Below, piece after piece: positions 47,399 through 56,656 of a stretch of DNA of 64,000 nucleotides; position 1 is the stretch's first letter; every line of letters begins with the position of its first letter. Origin of the DNA: Methanococcus maripaludis C5 (lineage in GTDB: Archaea > AGJL01 > Methanococci > Methanococcales > Methanococcaceae); the NCBI RefSeq assembly GCF_000016125.1, contig NC_009135.1, forward strand, positions 1,488,001 through 1,552,000, in the 5' to 3' direction. The notes beneath the pieces are model-generated. The model worked only from the letters and a program-made list of their open reading frames with translations. It was not told the DNA's origin and did no database searches. Position numbers and translations under genes: made by a program.

Positions 47399-47575
47399 TC
47401 AAAAAAGTACATGGGTGGTGTCCATGTACTTAAAAAGCGCCTATCCAATAGATTTGTAGGTAAATTTAATAGAGAGTGTCTTGGTGCCAGTACGAAGTAC
47501 GGCATCTATGAGAGCATATTTCGAACACCATTAACAAAAAATGTAACAGTATTTCAACTTATCCTACGATAAGCA
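47399..47575 (-). ncRNA. Candidate structured small RNA on the minus strand
   Basis: Minus-strand CCATATATAG (47596-47605) is a TATA box predicting a start near 47574. The first bases would then form hairpin CTTATC-GTAG-GATAAG (47573-47558). A central hairpin follows (GATGCC-GTAC-TTC-GTAC-A-GGCACC side, 47506-47483). A perfect 10-bp stem comes last: AAGTACATGG loop CCATGTACTT (47431-47405), running into TTTT at 47404-47401. That is a promoter, structured body and terminator-like end in about 175 bases without an ORF. Some of the stems also work on the plus strand. Family unknown. Confidence 0.42.
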
Positions 47576-47757
47576 ACAAATGATACTTTTTTTTACTATA
47601 TATGGATTTGGATAGGACATTATTATCATTATGGCATATACCGTCCTATTAACCGTATATTTTAATAATTTTCCCCTACACGTGTACATACATAAAAATA
47701 ATATATATTTTCCCCGATTAAAAAGCACTATACCACAATAACCCAGTAGGTGCTAAT
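47576..47757 (+). promoter_or_regulatory. Upstream region of the second chemotaxis gene
   Basis: AATAATATATATTTTCCCC (about 47697-47716) is the likely TATA element, roughly 55 bases before the ATG. Upstream, ATAGGAC (47612-47618 region) and GTCCTAT (47643-47649 region) could pair. GTAGGTG precedes the ATG at 47758. Confidence 0.4.
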
Positions 47758-49947
47758 ATGAAATTGAGTACTAAAAAATTAGGTACCAAGTTGCTTTTTT
47801 ACTCAATATTAACAGTATTGATTCCAATACTGATTTTGGGAGTTATTGCAACCAATACCGTAAAAGATAGTATGGAAGTACAGGGTCAGGATGCGATAGA
47901 AAAGGATCTTGGAATCTCTGAAGCCATGTTTGAAGAACATATTGAAAAATTAGAACTTTTTACGAACTATAATTCAAAAAATAGCGAAATTATTGAAGAT
48001 ATTGAAGAATTGAATTATTACGACCTTTCCAAAATTGCAAGTACCCTTGGTGAATCTGCAGGTGCAGATTTCGTTGGATTTACTGATTCTGATGGAAACG
48101 TCATATGATCAAACGTAAACGACGTTTCAGTTAGTTCCCTTGTTAAAAAAATTTCTGGATCGGGGAATAAATATTCTGTTGAAAAAATATCCAGTGAAAT
48201 AACAGAAAAAATTTCAAACGGTAAAATATCTGGAGTTGAAGGTTCACTTGCAATCGTTGCAGTATCTCCAGTTTATGATGGAAGTAAAATTTTAGGATAT
48301 ATCATATCAATCGATGTGATTAACAAAGATTATACTCTGGTAGATAGTATTAAACAAGCTACTGGGGATGTTGCAACCATTTCTCTTGGAAAATACAGAA
48401 TATCCACAAATTTAGAGAACAACGGGCAAAGAGTTGTTGGAACTGCCATTTCCGATGAAATATACACAACAGTAGTTAATCAAAAACAAGATTATTATGC
48501 AAGAGCGGATGTTTTGGGAACGCAATACCTTTGTGGATACACACCACTTTATGATTGCCAAGGCAATGCTGTTGGTATGGTATTTACCGGAACTCCTGCA
48601 ACACCTTATGATAACGTGGTATCCAAAATACTTTCAACAATTATTGTGGTTGGTTTGGCAGGGATAATAATTGCGATAATTATCACATTATTTACCAATA
48701 AAAAAATTACAAAACCAGTTGACGAACTTAAAAAAGGTGCAGAAATTTTCGGTAATGGAAATTACGAACATGTCGTAAAAGTCAGTACTGGTGACGAACT
48801 AGAAGAATTGGCCAATTCATTTAACGGTATGGCTCAAAATATTAAAGAAATGAATGAGCTTATGGATACAGATAAAAAAGAACTTGGAGTTACAATTAAA
48901 GATGTCGCAGACACAATGACTGCAGTTGCAAATGGGGATTTCACAGTAAGGGCTGATGAAAAGAGAAAAAGAAATAATTTACAAAAAGCGATTAACACTG
49001 CAATTAGAAATGTTGCACAGTTGATTAAAGACCTAAGAGAAGAAGTTGATCTATTGAACGTTCAGGTTCAAAAAGTTGAAGACGAACTTAAAAGTGCAGA
49101 AGAAACTGCAACACAGGTTACAGAAGCTGCAAATCAGGTTGCAGAAGCTTCAAGTGATCAGTCTGCAAAATTACAGGAAGCATCAGATCAGCTTGAAAAT
49201 ACTTACGAAGTTGCAAAAACTGTTTACACGGATGCAGAAGAAACTGTCAGATCTGCAGAAGAAATCAGCGAAAACTCTGAAAATGGGGTTAAAAAAGTTG
49301 AAAACGCAATTTCAAGAATGCAAGGAATTACAAATGTAATTGACGATTTAGGAAAATCAATCCAAGAACTCGGTGAAGATGGTAAAAAAATCAATGAAGT
49401 AACCGATTTAATTAAAGATATTGCAGAACAGACAGGACTCTTAGCTTTAAATGCTTCAATTGAAGCTGCACGTGCAGGAGAAGCTGGAAAAGGGTTTGCA
49501 GTTGTTGCAAGCGAAATTAAAGCACTTGCAGAAGAAATTAAAAAATCCGTTGAAAATATTAACCACACGATTGATGGTGTCCACAAGCGAATCGGAGAAA
49601 CGATGGATCTCGGATTAAAAGGAAAAGATGAAGTCGATAAAGGGGTAATTGCAATCGACGAAGTAAATGATGCGCTCTTAAGAATTAAAGAAAGTGTTAA
49701 TGGCGCTGCAATTAAAATAAATGGTATTAAACAGGGAGCGCAGAGTGCTGCTGACAATACCGAAGGTGCTTTAAAGAATGCACAAGATATTGCATCAATT
49801 TCAGAAGAGTTTACTGCAACAGCAGAAGAAGTTACTGCATCAACTGAAGAATTAAATTCAATTATTGAAGAAATCAGAGGAATTGCAGAAGAAGTAACTC
49901 ATGTATCTGAGAGGGTGACTAGAAAATCAGGTCAGTTCAAAATTTAA
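47758..49947 (+). pseudogene. Methyl-accepting chemotaxis protein interrupted by in-frame TGA
   Basis: A 730-codon frame encodes an N-terminal membrane helix (LLFYSILTVLIPILILGVI), a Cache-like sensor region, a second helix, HAMP and the signalling domain. Codon 117 (48106-48108) is TGA, in the sequence DSDGNVI-stop-SNVNDVS; the frame is otherwise open and continues in phase to 49947. A single change, for instance TGG to TGA, would explain it. Read-through or selenocysteine insertion is possible in a methanococcus, which uses UGA for Sec. However, the 3' flank is AT-rich and shows no GC-rich SECIS-like stem-loop, and no chemoreceptor is known as a selenoprotein. Restart at TTG/ATG codons around 48316 would lack the first membrane helix. 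Confidence 0.8.
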
Positions 49948-49969
49948 TTTCTCTTTTTTTCTTTTTGAT
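48707..49969 (+). repeat. 1.26 kb near-identical direct repeat, copy B
   Basis: Partner of 460-1722. The preceding sensor-domain DNA is clearly diverged between the two genes apart from a second identical patch of about 54 bases (301-354 and 48548-48601). This suggests gene conversion tracts rather than one recent whole-gene duplication. Confidence 0.93.
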
Positions 49970-50047
49970 TGTTTTAAAATAAGATTAAAACTGATTAATC
50001 AAATTTAAATTTTTTTAAAAAAGTAATTTTATTAGAAGTTGAAAAAA

Positions 50048-51127
50048 TTAGAATTCAACGTCTTTTCTTTCCATTTTCTTGATTGAAAGTGATTTTACAG
50101 GTTCTAACGATGCTTCACCTTCAACTGAAACGTATCCGTTGATTACAGTTCTATCAAAGAATCCTTTACCCCATTTGTTTCTTATTAAAACTGTGGAGTA
50201 ACCTTCAGGTGTTCCTACGTTTCCGACAGAGATGTCTGAAGAAATTCCTGTAAAGTCCCTACAAACGTTACATCCTTTTCTTACCATTTCATCAAGCTCT
50301 TCGATTTTGAAACTAATGACATTGCCATGTATCGTTGAAACTATAAGTTTTCCCTTGTCAATTTCCATCTTTTTGATGTCCCAGGGGTTTATTTCTAATT
50401 CTTTTATTTTTTTGAGCATTTTATCATAGTCAAACGTTTCAAAACAGAATAATGATACTTTCAATCTTATTGCTTCTTTGAAAGGTTCGACTAAATCATT
50501 TTTCGTTGCCATTATGTGGTAAACTGCATTGATAACACAGGGGGTTCCAACAACTGCAATTTTATTTAATTTTTTTACCATTACAGCTTCTTTTAAAGCT
50601 TCAAGAATCGGAACGTTCCAATTGTATCTGCTTCCTGCAGTTTTTAAAACGTCTTCTTTTGATGTTGCAAGGTATGATTTTGGATCCATCGTCCATTTAT
50701 CTTCCATCATTACAATTGCGCCATCGATTAAGCCTTCATCAAAAGCATTTGCCAATATTGCAGTTACAACACCACCACTTTGGATATTTTTGGTTTCAAG
50801 TGTTGATTTTGCTTTATAGTTTTCGATAACTCTTCCAGGAACTTTTTCTAAGTTAAAGATATGTCTTTCTTTTGTTCTAGGGCATACGTTGTAGCAAGCA
50901 CCGCAATTTACATCGTAAAGAGTTACTTTACAGAATTCCGCTGAAATCGGGGTCTCCCCATCTTCGGTTGGTACAATTATACATGCGCATTCATCACAGT
51001 CAAATTGCACAGGGCTTTGCTGTTTAAAGTATATATTTTCAGTAGGGCATACAGAAACGCACGCACCGCAACCAGAGCACGTTTCTTTATCCCATACTTC
51101 TTCTTTTAAGTTCAAGTATGACTTCAT
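50048..51127 (-). CDS. F420-type (FrhB/FdhB-like) beta subunit of glutamate synthase operon
   Basis: 359 residues from ATG 51127 (AGGTGG upstream). Cysteine motifs near the N-terminus (CSGCGACVSVCP, CDECAC, CGACYNVCP) should hold Fe-S clusters. The rest matches the FrhB family, which binds FAD and exchanges hydride with coenzyme F420 (VVGTPCVINAVYHI, GCNVCRDFTG). It is last in an operon with three split glutamate synthase subunits, so it probably supplies reductant, F420H2 or ferredoxin, in place of GltD. This role is inferred from context. Confidence 0.85.
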   Translation of the reverse strand: MKSYLNLKEEVWDKETCSGCGACVSVCPTENIYFKQQSPVQFDCDECACIIVPTEDGETPISAEFCKVTLYDVNCGACYNVCPRTKERHIFNLEKVPGRVIENYKAKSTLETKNIQSGGVVTAILANAFDEGLIDGAIVMMEDKWTMDPKSYLATSKEDVLKTAGSRYNWNVPILEALKEAVMVKKLNKIAVVGTPCVINAVYHIMATKNDLVEPFKEAIRLKVSLFCFETFDYDKMLKKIKELEINPWDIKKMEIDKGKLIVSTIHGNVISFKIEELDEMVRKGCNVCRDFTGISSDISVGNVGTPEGYSTVLIRNKWGKGFFDRTVINGYVSVEGEASLEPVKSLSIKKMERKDVEF

Positions 51128-51159
51128 AATTTCCACCTAAATCTCTTAAAGTATTGTAA

Positions 51160-51930
51160 TTATCTCAAATCAGGTGTGTACAGTTTCTGGAATGGCCTGC
51201 TTGAAATTGGAGCGATTTTTGTATATTTCGAATTGATAAGTTTTTCTTTGATTTCATCAGAATAACCAAATTCTGCACAGAATTCTTCGATGTATGGAGT
51301 AATTTTTTCAATGTCTTCTTCTGTAAATTCCTTGATATCTGCTGCAATTCCGAGTTGGGAACTTTCAACAATTCCTCTGATGTAAATTACACCGCCGTGA
51401 ATTCCTGTTGCAATCATTCTTCCTTCGATATTCTCAGTATCTTCTTTATCCATGTTGAAGTTTAAAATAATTCCTCCAGCCATGTATTCTCCAAGGAAGT
51501 CTTTTGCAGCCCCACCGATAACTAAAACAGGGAATTTGTATTTGTATTCTTTCATGTGGATTCCACTTCTGTATCCAACATTTCCTTGAACGTAAACTTT
51601 TCCGCCCCTCATCGAGTGGCCGGTTACATCCCCGCTGCTTCCGTGAATTACAACAAATCCTTCATCCATTGTGTTTCCAGGAGCATGGTCAGCATTTCCA
51701 TTTACAACTACCTTAGGGCCTTTCATAAACATTCCGAGGTCTCCACCAGGAACTCCGTTTACGATTATTGTTAAATCTTTTCTTGAAACTCCGTTTCCAA
51801 TAAATCTCTGGCCTAAAATGTTTTCAAGTACCAATTTTTCCAAGTCTTTGTTTTCGTCCAAGACTTCGTGGATTTTCTCGTTTAATTCCCTGTAGTCCAT
51901 GTCCTTGGCGTCAATTTTAAGTTCTTTCAT
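51160..51930 (-). CDS. Glutamate synthase, GXGXG (domain 3) subunit
   Basis: 256 residues of right-handed beta-helix built on repeated G-x-x-G-x-x-x-G motifs: GNADHAPGNTMDEG, GSSGDVTGHSMRGG, GNVGYRSGIHMKEY, GGAAKDFLGEYMAGG. It corresponds to the C-terminal structural domain of bacterial GltB, encoded separately here. AGGTGA precedes the ATG; it lies 19 bases after the FMN subunit gene. Confidence 0.92.
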   Translation of the reverse strand: MKELKIDAKDMDYRELNEKIHEVLDENKDLEKLVLENILGQRFIGNGVSRKDLTIIVNGVPGGDLGMFMKGPKVVVNGNADHAPGNTMDEGFVVIHGSSGDVTGHSMRGGKVYVQGNVGYRSGIHMKEYKYKFPVLVIGGAAKDFLGEYMAGGIILNFNMDKEDTENIEGRMIATGIHGGVIYIRGIVESSQLGIAADIKEFTEEDIEKITPYIEEFCAEFGYSDEIKEKLINSKYTKIAPISSRPFQKLYTPDLR

Positions 51931-51949
51931 TCTTTCACCTAGACTGGCC

Positions 51950-53482
51950 TTACATTCCCGCCTGTTTTATTCCTAATGTATTTAATTCGATCTCGCTGAG
52001 TCCTACGCCCCTTAATCTGTCTCTGTTTCCTCTGAGACTTTCTATGGAGTTAATTCCTGCAGCTCCGAGTAATTCCTGAATTTCATGAGTCCATGCGTGT
52101 ATTAAATTAGCGACTCTTCTTGCACCATCTTCCACTTCTAATCTTTTTACGAGTTCAGGTTTCTGGGTTGCAATACCCCATGCACACTGTCCTGTGTAGC
52201 ATCTTCCACATACGGTACAGCCCATTGCAACCATTGCAGCGGTTCCAATGTACACTGCATCAGCACCAAGTGCAATTGACTTGAATACATCAGCGGAGTT
52301 TCTAATACCTCCACTTGCAATGATGCTTATTTTATGTCTGTTTCCTTGCTCCCTGAGCCTGTCATCTACTGCTGCGATTGCAACTTCGATTGGAATACCA
52401 ACATTGTCTCTGAATACCTTAGGTGCTGCACCAGTTCCACCTTTGAATCCATCGATAACTACTGCATCTGCGTCTGATGTTGCAATACCATTTGCAATTG
52501 CTGCTACGTTGTGTACTGCTGAAATTTTAACAAATACTGGCATTTTCCATCTTGTAGATTCTTTTAAACTTCTGATAAGCTGTGCAAGATCTTCAATTGA
52601 GTAAATGTCGTGGTGAGGTGCTGGTGAAATTGCGTCTGAACCTTGAGGTATCATTCTTGTCATTGAAACTTCTGCTGACACTTTTTCTCCAGGCAAGTGT
52701 CCTCCGATTCCAGGTTTTGCACCCTGACCGATTTTAATCTCGATTGCAGCCCCTTTGTTTAAATATTCGCTGTTTACACCAAATCTACCGCTTGCAACCT
52801 GCGTGATGATGCTGTCTGAATATCCGTACAAATCCCTGTGAAGTCCACCTTCACCAGTTCCCATGAACGTTCCACATTCTTTTACAGCTTTTGCCATTGC
52901 TTTGTGGGCATTTAATGAAAGTGCACCGTATGACATGTGTCCGATCATTATTGGGGTATTCAATTTAATATTTGGAGCAATTTTTGTTTTTAATTTTGCT
53001 TTTTTGACCTTTTTACCGTCAACTTCTTCTTCAACGTAGTCAAATTCTAATTTTTCTGGTTTTTTACCAACGTAGGTTCTAAGTTCCATCGGTTCTCTCA
53101 ATGGATCTATTGAAGGATTCGTTACCTGACATGCATCAAGAACAATCTTATCGAAGTATATCGGGTACTCTTTTGCATTACCCATACCGCTTAATAGAAT
53201 ACATCCTGATTTCGCCTGTGTTACAACATCCTGTTTTACCTCAGGTGTCCATACAGGATGTTCCCTGCCGCATGATTGATTTAATGTAACTGTAATAGCA
53301 TCTCTAGGACACAAAGAAACACATCTTAAACATGCTCCACATCTGTTAGGGTAAGTTAAAATTTTATTTCCCTGTCTTCGGTAAACGCCCCATGAACATT
53401 CGGTAGTACATCGTTCACAAAGCATACATCTTTCTGGATCCACAAAAACTTTGTATTTTGGCGGAACTGTTGAAGGTATCAT
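51950..53482 (-). CDS. Glutamate synthase, FMN-binding (domain 2) subunit with ferredoxin domain
   Basis: 510 residues from ATG 53482 (AGGTGA upstream). Residues about 18-70 carry two [4Fe-4S] motifs (CMLCERCTTECS, CGACLRCVSLCP). A TIM barrel follows with GEGGLHRDLYGY, GQGAKPGIGGHLPG and VIDGFKGGTGAAP. GCTVCGRCYTGQC is the [3Fe-4S]-type site. It reduces 2-oxoglutarate plus ammonia to glutamate. The fused ferredoxin domain is specific to the archaeal and some bacterial types. Confidence 0.94.
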   Translation of the reverse strand: MIPSTVPPKYKVFVDPERCMLCERCTTECSWGVYRRQGNKILTYPNRCGACLRCVSLCPRDAITVTLNQSCGREHPVWTPEVKQDVVTQAKSGCILLSGMGNAKEYPIYFDKIVLDACQVTNPSIDPLREPMELRTYVGKKPEKLEFDYVEEEVDGKKVKKAKLKTKIAPNIKLNTPIMIGHMSYGALSLNAHKAMAKAVKECGTFMGTGEGGLHRDLYGYSDSIITQVASGRFGVNSEYLNKGAAIEIKIGQGAKPGIGGHLPGEKVSAEVSMTRMIPQGSDAISPAPHHDIYSIEDLAQLIRSLKESTRWKMPVFVKISAVHNVAAIANGIATSDADAVVIDGFKGGTGAAPKVFRDNVGIPIEVAIAAVDDRLREQGNRHKISIIASGGIRNSADVFKSIALGADAVYIGTAAMVAMGCTVCGRCYTGQCAWGIATQKPELVKRLEVEDGARRVANLIHAWTHEIQELLGAAGINSIESLRGNRDRLRGVGLSEIELNTLGIKQAGM

Positions 53483-53507
53483 ATTTCTCACCTAATTATT
53501 ACTTAAA

Positions 53508-54599
53508 TTAAATTTTTTTCTCCAATTTTGCGATAACCATTCTTCCTGCATCTGGCATCCATACTCGATCCAATTCAGGACATATTTTCCTAATTGCTGA
53601 TTCTTCACTTGATACAAATAACAAGTCATCTTTTTCTGCCGCAACTAATGGTCTTAATTTAATTCTGTCAGTCAAACCAACCATTGTATTTCCTTCTTCG
53701 ACTTCGCCGTTCATGAACACCATTCCTTCTTGTGTCCCTACAACAATTCCGAAAGGACCGTTCATTGTTGCACCGCCGTAGGTCATACGGATTGCTTCAT
53801 GAATCTTTTTATCTTCTTCTGACATAATCTCGATTTCGTCCCAGAATCTTGGAGCTAATGCACTCATTGCATATTCTACAGGGATTTTGTGTTTCCTGAT
53901 GAGTAAATCGAAGAGATATGCTACAACTTCTGTGTCGGTTAAAAGTTTACATTTATATCCGAAACTTTCAACGTATCTTTTGTTTGCCCCGTAGCTTGTA
54001 ATTTCTCCGTTGTGAACTACAGACCATCCCAATAGGTTGAATGGGTGCGCGCCTCCCCACCATCCTTTCGTGTTTGTAGGGTATCTTGCATGTGAAAGCC
54101 ACTGGAAACCTTTGTACTGGTCAATTTTAAAGTATTCTGCGACCTCTAATGGCCATGCAGCAGCTTTAAATACGCCCATGTTTTTACCGCTTGAAAATAC
54201 AAATGCTCCGTCGATTTTAGCGTTGATATCCATTACGATATCCACCATTAAATCTTCTTCGACAGTTTTGTATTTTTCATCAAACCTGTAGAAAAATCTC
54301 CATGAGACCTGTTCTTGTTTGATAATTCCTTCTTCCGTTGGAATTTCTTCGTCTTTTAAGATGTAGCCGTATTTCACAAGAACTTCTTCGACTTCGTGTC
54401 TTATTCTGTCGTAATCTTTGGTTGCATCTAAAAAAACATGTATTGCATAGTCATCCTTATAGTCAGGATAAATTCCATATCCCACATACCCTGAACCTTC
54501 ACCGTTTCCTCTTTCCTTTAAACAATTCAAGGCTGTAGCAATCCTGTCTCCACTGATAAGTCTTCCAGTTCTACTCATAAATCCGATAATTCCGCACAT
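53508..54599 (-). CDS. Glutamate synthase, glutamine amidotransferase (domain 1) subunit
   Basis: 363 residues. Class II amidotransferase with N-terminal nucleophile Cys2 ([10 protein letters not shown]); [19 protein letters not shown] and [11 protein letters not shown] are the glutamine-binding segments. Produces ammonia from glutamine for the FMN subunit. First gene of the four-gene operon; GGAGG before the ATG. Confidence 0.94.
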   Translation of the reverse strand: MCGIIGFMSRTGRLISGDRIATALNCLKERGNGEGSGYVGYGIYPDYKDDYAIHVFLDATKDYDRIRHEVEEVLVKYGYILKDEEIPTEEGIIKQEQVSWRFFYRFDEKYKTVEEDLMVDIVMDINAKIDGAFVFSSGKNMGVFKAAAWPLEVAEYFKIDQYKGFQWLSHARYPTNTKGWWGGAHPFNLLGWSVVHNGEITSYGANKRYVESFGYKCKLLTDTEVVAYLFDLLIRKHKIPVEYAMSALAPRFWDEIEIMSEEDKKIHEAIRMTYGGATMNGPFGIVVGTQEGMVFMNGEVEEGNTMVGLTDRIKLRPLVAAEKDDLLFVSSEESAIRKICPELDRVWMPDAGRMVIAKLEKKI

Positions 54600-54745
54600 G
54601 ATAAGCCTCCAACTTTAGGTTATCCTATTATGAAAAAAGTCATTTATATACATTATTGAATATAAAAGAGCCAAAATACTCTGAAAAAGTTACTTTTTAG
54701 AGATTAACCCAGATAATTAGTCAATTATTTAAAAAATATAAAATA

Positions 54746-55363
54746 TTATTTTTTAATATCGACGACACCAGTTCTAAACAGGTGTTCTATTTTAACGCCG
54801 TCAATTTCATCGATTCCACTTTTATCCATGACCACAAATACTTTTTTAGGGTTAGCAATGCCTTTTAAATATTTTATTGTTTCTTTTACGGAATTTCCTG
54901 AAGTCATTACGTCGTCAACAATAATAACGTCTTTTCCAACAATGCTGGACATGTTTTGACCGATGAATCCTGTTGTTTTCTCTTTTTCGGTGTGTACGTG
55001 TTTTTTGGGAACGTATATTGAGAAATTTTTATCGAGTTCATCTGAGATTAATGTTGCAAGTGGAACTCCTCCCGAAGAAATTCCAACAATGCCGTCGAAT
55101 TCAACATCTGAGAGCATGTCGCAGATTATTTTTGAAATATTCCTGAGCCTTCTTGATGAAGCCCTAACATTATCCCATTCTAAAAAGATATCTAACTTTT
55201 CAGAATCTTCTTTTGGAGTTTCTCCGGCCTTTAATAGTTCTTCACCATTTAGTGTAAGATATAATGCCGTTTTAACTGAGATATTTAGTTCTTCTGCAAT
55301 ATCTCCGCTTGGAAAACCCATATCTCTCAATTTTAAAGCCTTAAGTATGAGTTCTTTTTTCAT
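54746..55363 (-). CDS. GfcR-like regulator: HTH plus orotate phosphoribosyltransferase-like domain
   Basis: 205 residues. N-terminal HTH (about residues 5-35; [20 protein letters not shown]) joined to a PRTase fold with the PRPP loop [14 protein letters not shown] and [10 protein letters not shown]. This arrangement is known from GfcR, a sugar metabolism regulator in haloarchaea, and from PurR-type regulators. It may sense PRPP or a nucleotide and is unlikely to be the biosynthetic PyrE. It lies upstream-downstream of the glutamate synthase operon with 146 bases between. Confidence 0.85.
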   Translation of the reverse strand: MKKELILKALKLRDMGFPSGDIAEELNISVKTALYLTLNGEELLKAGETPKEDSEKLDIFLEWDNVRASSRRLRNISKIICDMLSDVEFDGIVGISSGGVPLATLISDELDKNFSIYVPKKHVHTEKEKTTGFIGQNMSSIVGKDVIIVDDVMTSGNSVKETIKYLKGIANPKKVFVVMDKSGIDEIDGVKIEHLFRTGVVDIKK

Positions 55364-55505
55364 GATATCACCATATTACCAAATAATATATTTTTATATT
55401 ATTAGTATATTTCGATTAAATTAATAAAAAATAACAGTGTGTTCATTTTTAGGTATAAAACTATTAAAAAAGGCATATTACATAAAAAAGTAGTAAAAAT
55501 GTGAA

Positions 55506-56234
55506 TTAAAGCATCCCCATCCATTTGTGGATTTGCGGCGTGCACATTACATCCACGTATCTTCCGCAAATTGCCATTAATTCAAATAACTTTTTCTTTG
55601 AAGTCGTTGCCTTTATTTTGTCAGTTGGAGAAACCGGCTGAATGCAGAGCGTTATATTTCCTATTTTTGATAAATCTCTTGCAATTCTTTCGATTAATTC
55701 TTCGGAAGTTTCTTCAAACACTACAATTTTTGCGTAAACGTCAGTTCCTGCCAAGTAAAGTCTTTCGATTGTTTCAAGTTCTTTTGAATACAAATCATAC
55801 CAGAACTCGTCCTCTTTATTTTCAAAGTGTTCTGGCAATTTTATATCGATTGAAGCGTAATCGTAGCTATCCAATCTTTCTGGAAACATTCCGTTACTCT
55901 CTAAAAATGTTTTATAACCTTTATGCTTTAAAATTTCGGAATACTGTTTTATTTTATTTGAATATAATAGGGGTTCCCCTCCAGTAAACGAAACTGCAAA
56001 AAGATCAGGAGTTCTCAATTTTTCGATGATATCAATAAGTTCGTGTTCAAGTTCCAGATATTCCATAAAGTCGCCTGATCCGGAAACTTCTTCGACTCTT
56101 GCAGTTCCACCCGGAGCATTTGGCTCGTCACAATATATGCAGTCAAGTGGGCATTCCTTAAATCTCACAAAAATGAATCTCTTGCCGATAAACTTCCCTT
56201 CACCCATAATTGAGGAGAATACTTCTCTAATCAT
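55506..56234 (-). CDS. queE: 7-carboxy-7-deazaguanine synthase (archaeosine pathway)
   Basis: Radical SAM enzyme, 242 residues. The cluster motif is CPLDCIYC (C-x3-C-x2-C) after IMGEGKFIGKRFIFVRF; SFTGGEPLLY and VYAKIVVFE follow. Product is used for archaeosine in tRNA. GGTGG before ATG. Isolated from other pathway genes here. Confidence 0.92.
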   Translation of the reverse strand: MIREVFSSIMGEGKFIGKRFIFVRFKECPLDCIYCDEPNAPGGTARVEEVSGSGDFMEYLELEHELIDIIEKLRTPDLFAVSFTGGEPLLYSNKIKQYSEILKHKGYKTFLESNGMFPERLDSYDYASIDIKLPEHFENKEDEFWYDLYSKELETIERLYLAGTDVYAKIVVFEETSEELIERIARDLSKIGNITLCIQPVSPTDKIKATTSKKKLFELMAICGRYVDVMCTPQIHKWMGML

Positions 56235-56377
56235 TTAACCACCGATAAATTGTTTTGAAATTTAAAACATATCCAATATTAAGTTCTCAAATGATGAATT
56301 CAGATACTTATATATAGTATCAAAAGCAGTGTAATATTGCATCAATAAGAGATGTATATAATACTAGGTGAATAAAT

Positions 56378-56587
56378 ATGGCTTTCGGTAAACCCGCAAT
56401 GAAAAATGTTCCTGTAGAAGCAGGAAAAGAATACGAAGTATCAATTGAAGACATGGGTAAAGGTGGAGACGGAATCGCTAGAATCGATGGATTCGTTGTT
56501 TTCGTACCTAACGCAGAAAAAGGTAGCGTTATCAAAGTTAAAGTTACCGCTGTAAAAGAAAAATTCGCTTTTGCAGAAAGAGTATAA
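56378..56587 (+). CDS. TRAM-domain RNA-binding protein
   Basis: 69 residues consisting of one TRAM (OB-like) domain: VSIEDMGKGGDGIARIDGFV, VFVPNAEKGS and VKVTAVKEKFAFAERV. Stand-alone TRAM proteins of methanogens act as RNA chaperones, similar in role to bacterial cold-shock proteins. AGGTGA before the ATG and TTATATATAG upstream (about 56309-56318) indicate its own strong promoter. Confidence 0.94.
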   Translation: MAFGKPAMKNVPVEAGKEYEVSIEDMGKGGDGIARIDGFVVFVPNAEKGSVIKVKVTAVKEKFAFAERV

Positions 56588-56603
56588 GTGTTTCTCGTCT
56601 TCC

Positions 56604-56645
56604 CTTAATACCTGTGGGCTTTTATCGGAAACCCCAGTAATTAAG
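56604..56645 (+). other. Imperfect long hairpin after the TRAM gene
   Basis: CTTAATACCTGTGGG (56604-56618) pairs with CCCCAGTAATTAAG (56632-56645) with two small irregularities, around loop CTTTTATCGGAAA. It sits between the TRAM stop and the next gene's ribosome binding site. It could attenuate the transcript, protect the TRAM mRNA or hide the downstream start. Confidence 0.4.
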
Positions 56646-56656
56646 CAGTGATACAG

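Noticed and set aside
49948-50047. SECIS element in the 3' flank of the interrupted chemotaxis gene
   Set aside because: The flank is A/T runs only; no GC-rich stem with a purine bulge could be drawn.
54600-54660. NrpR-type nitrogen operator (GGAA-N6-TTCC) upstream of glutamate synthase
   Set aside because: No matching dyad between the operon start and the next gene; nitrogen control by this regulator is not supported here.
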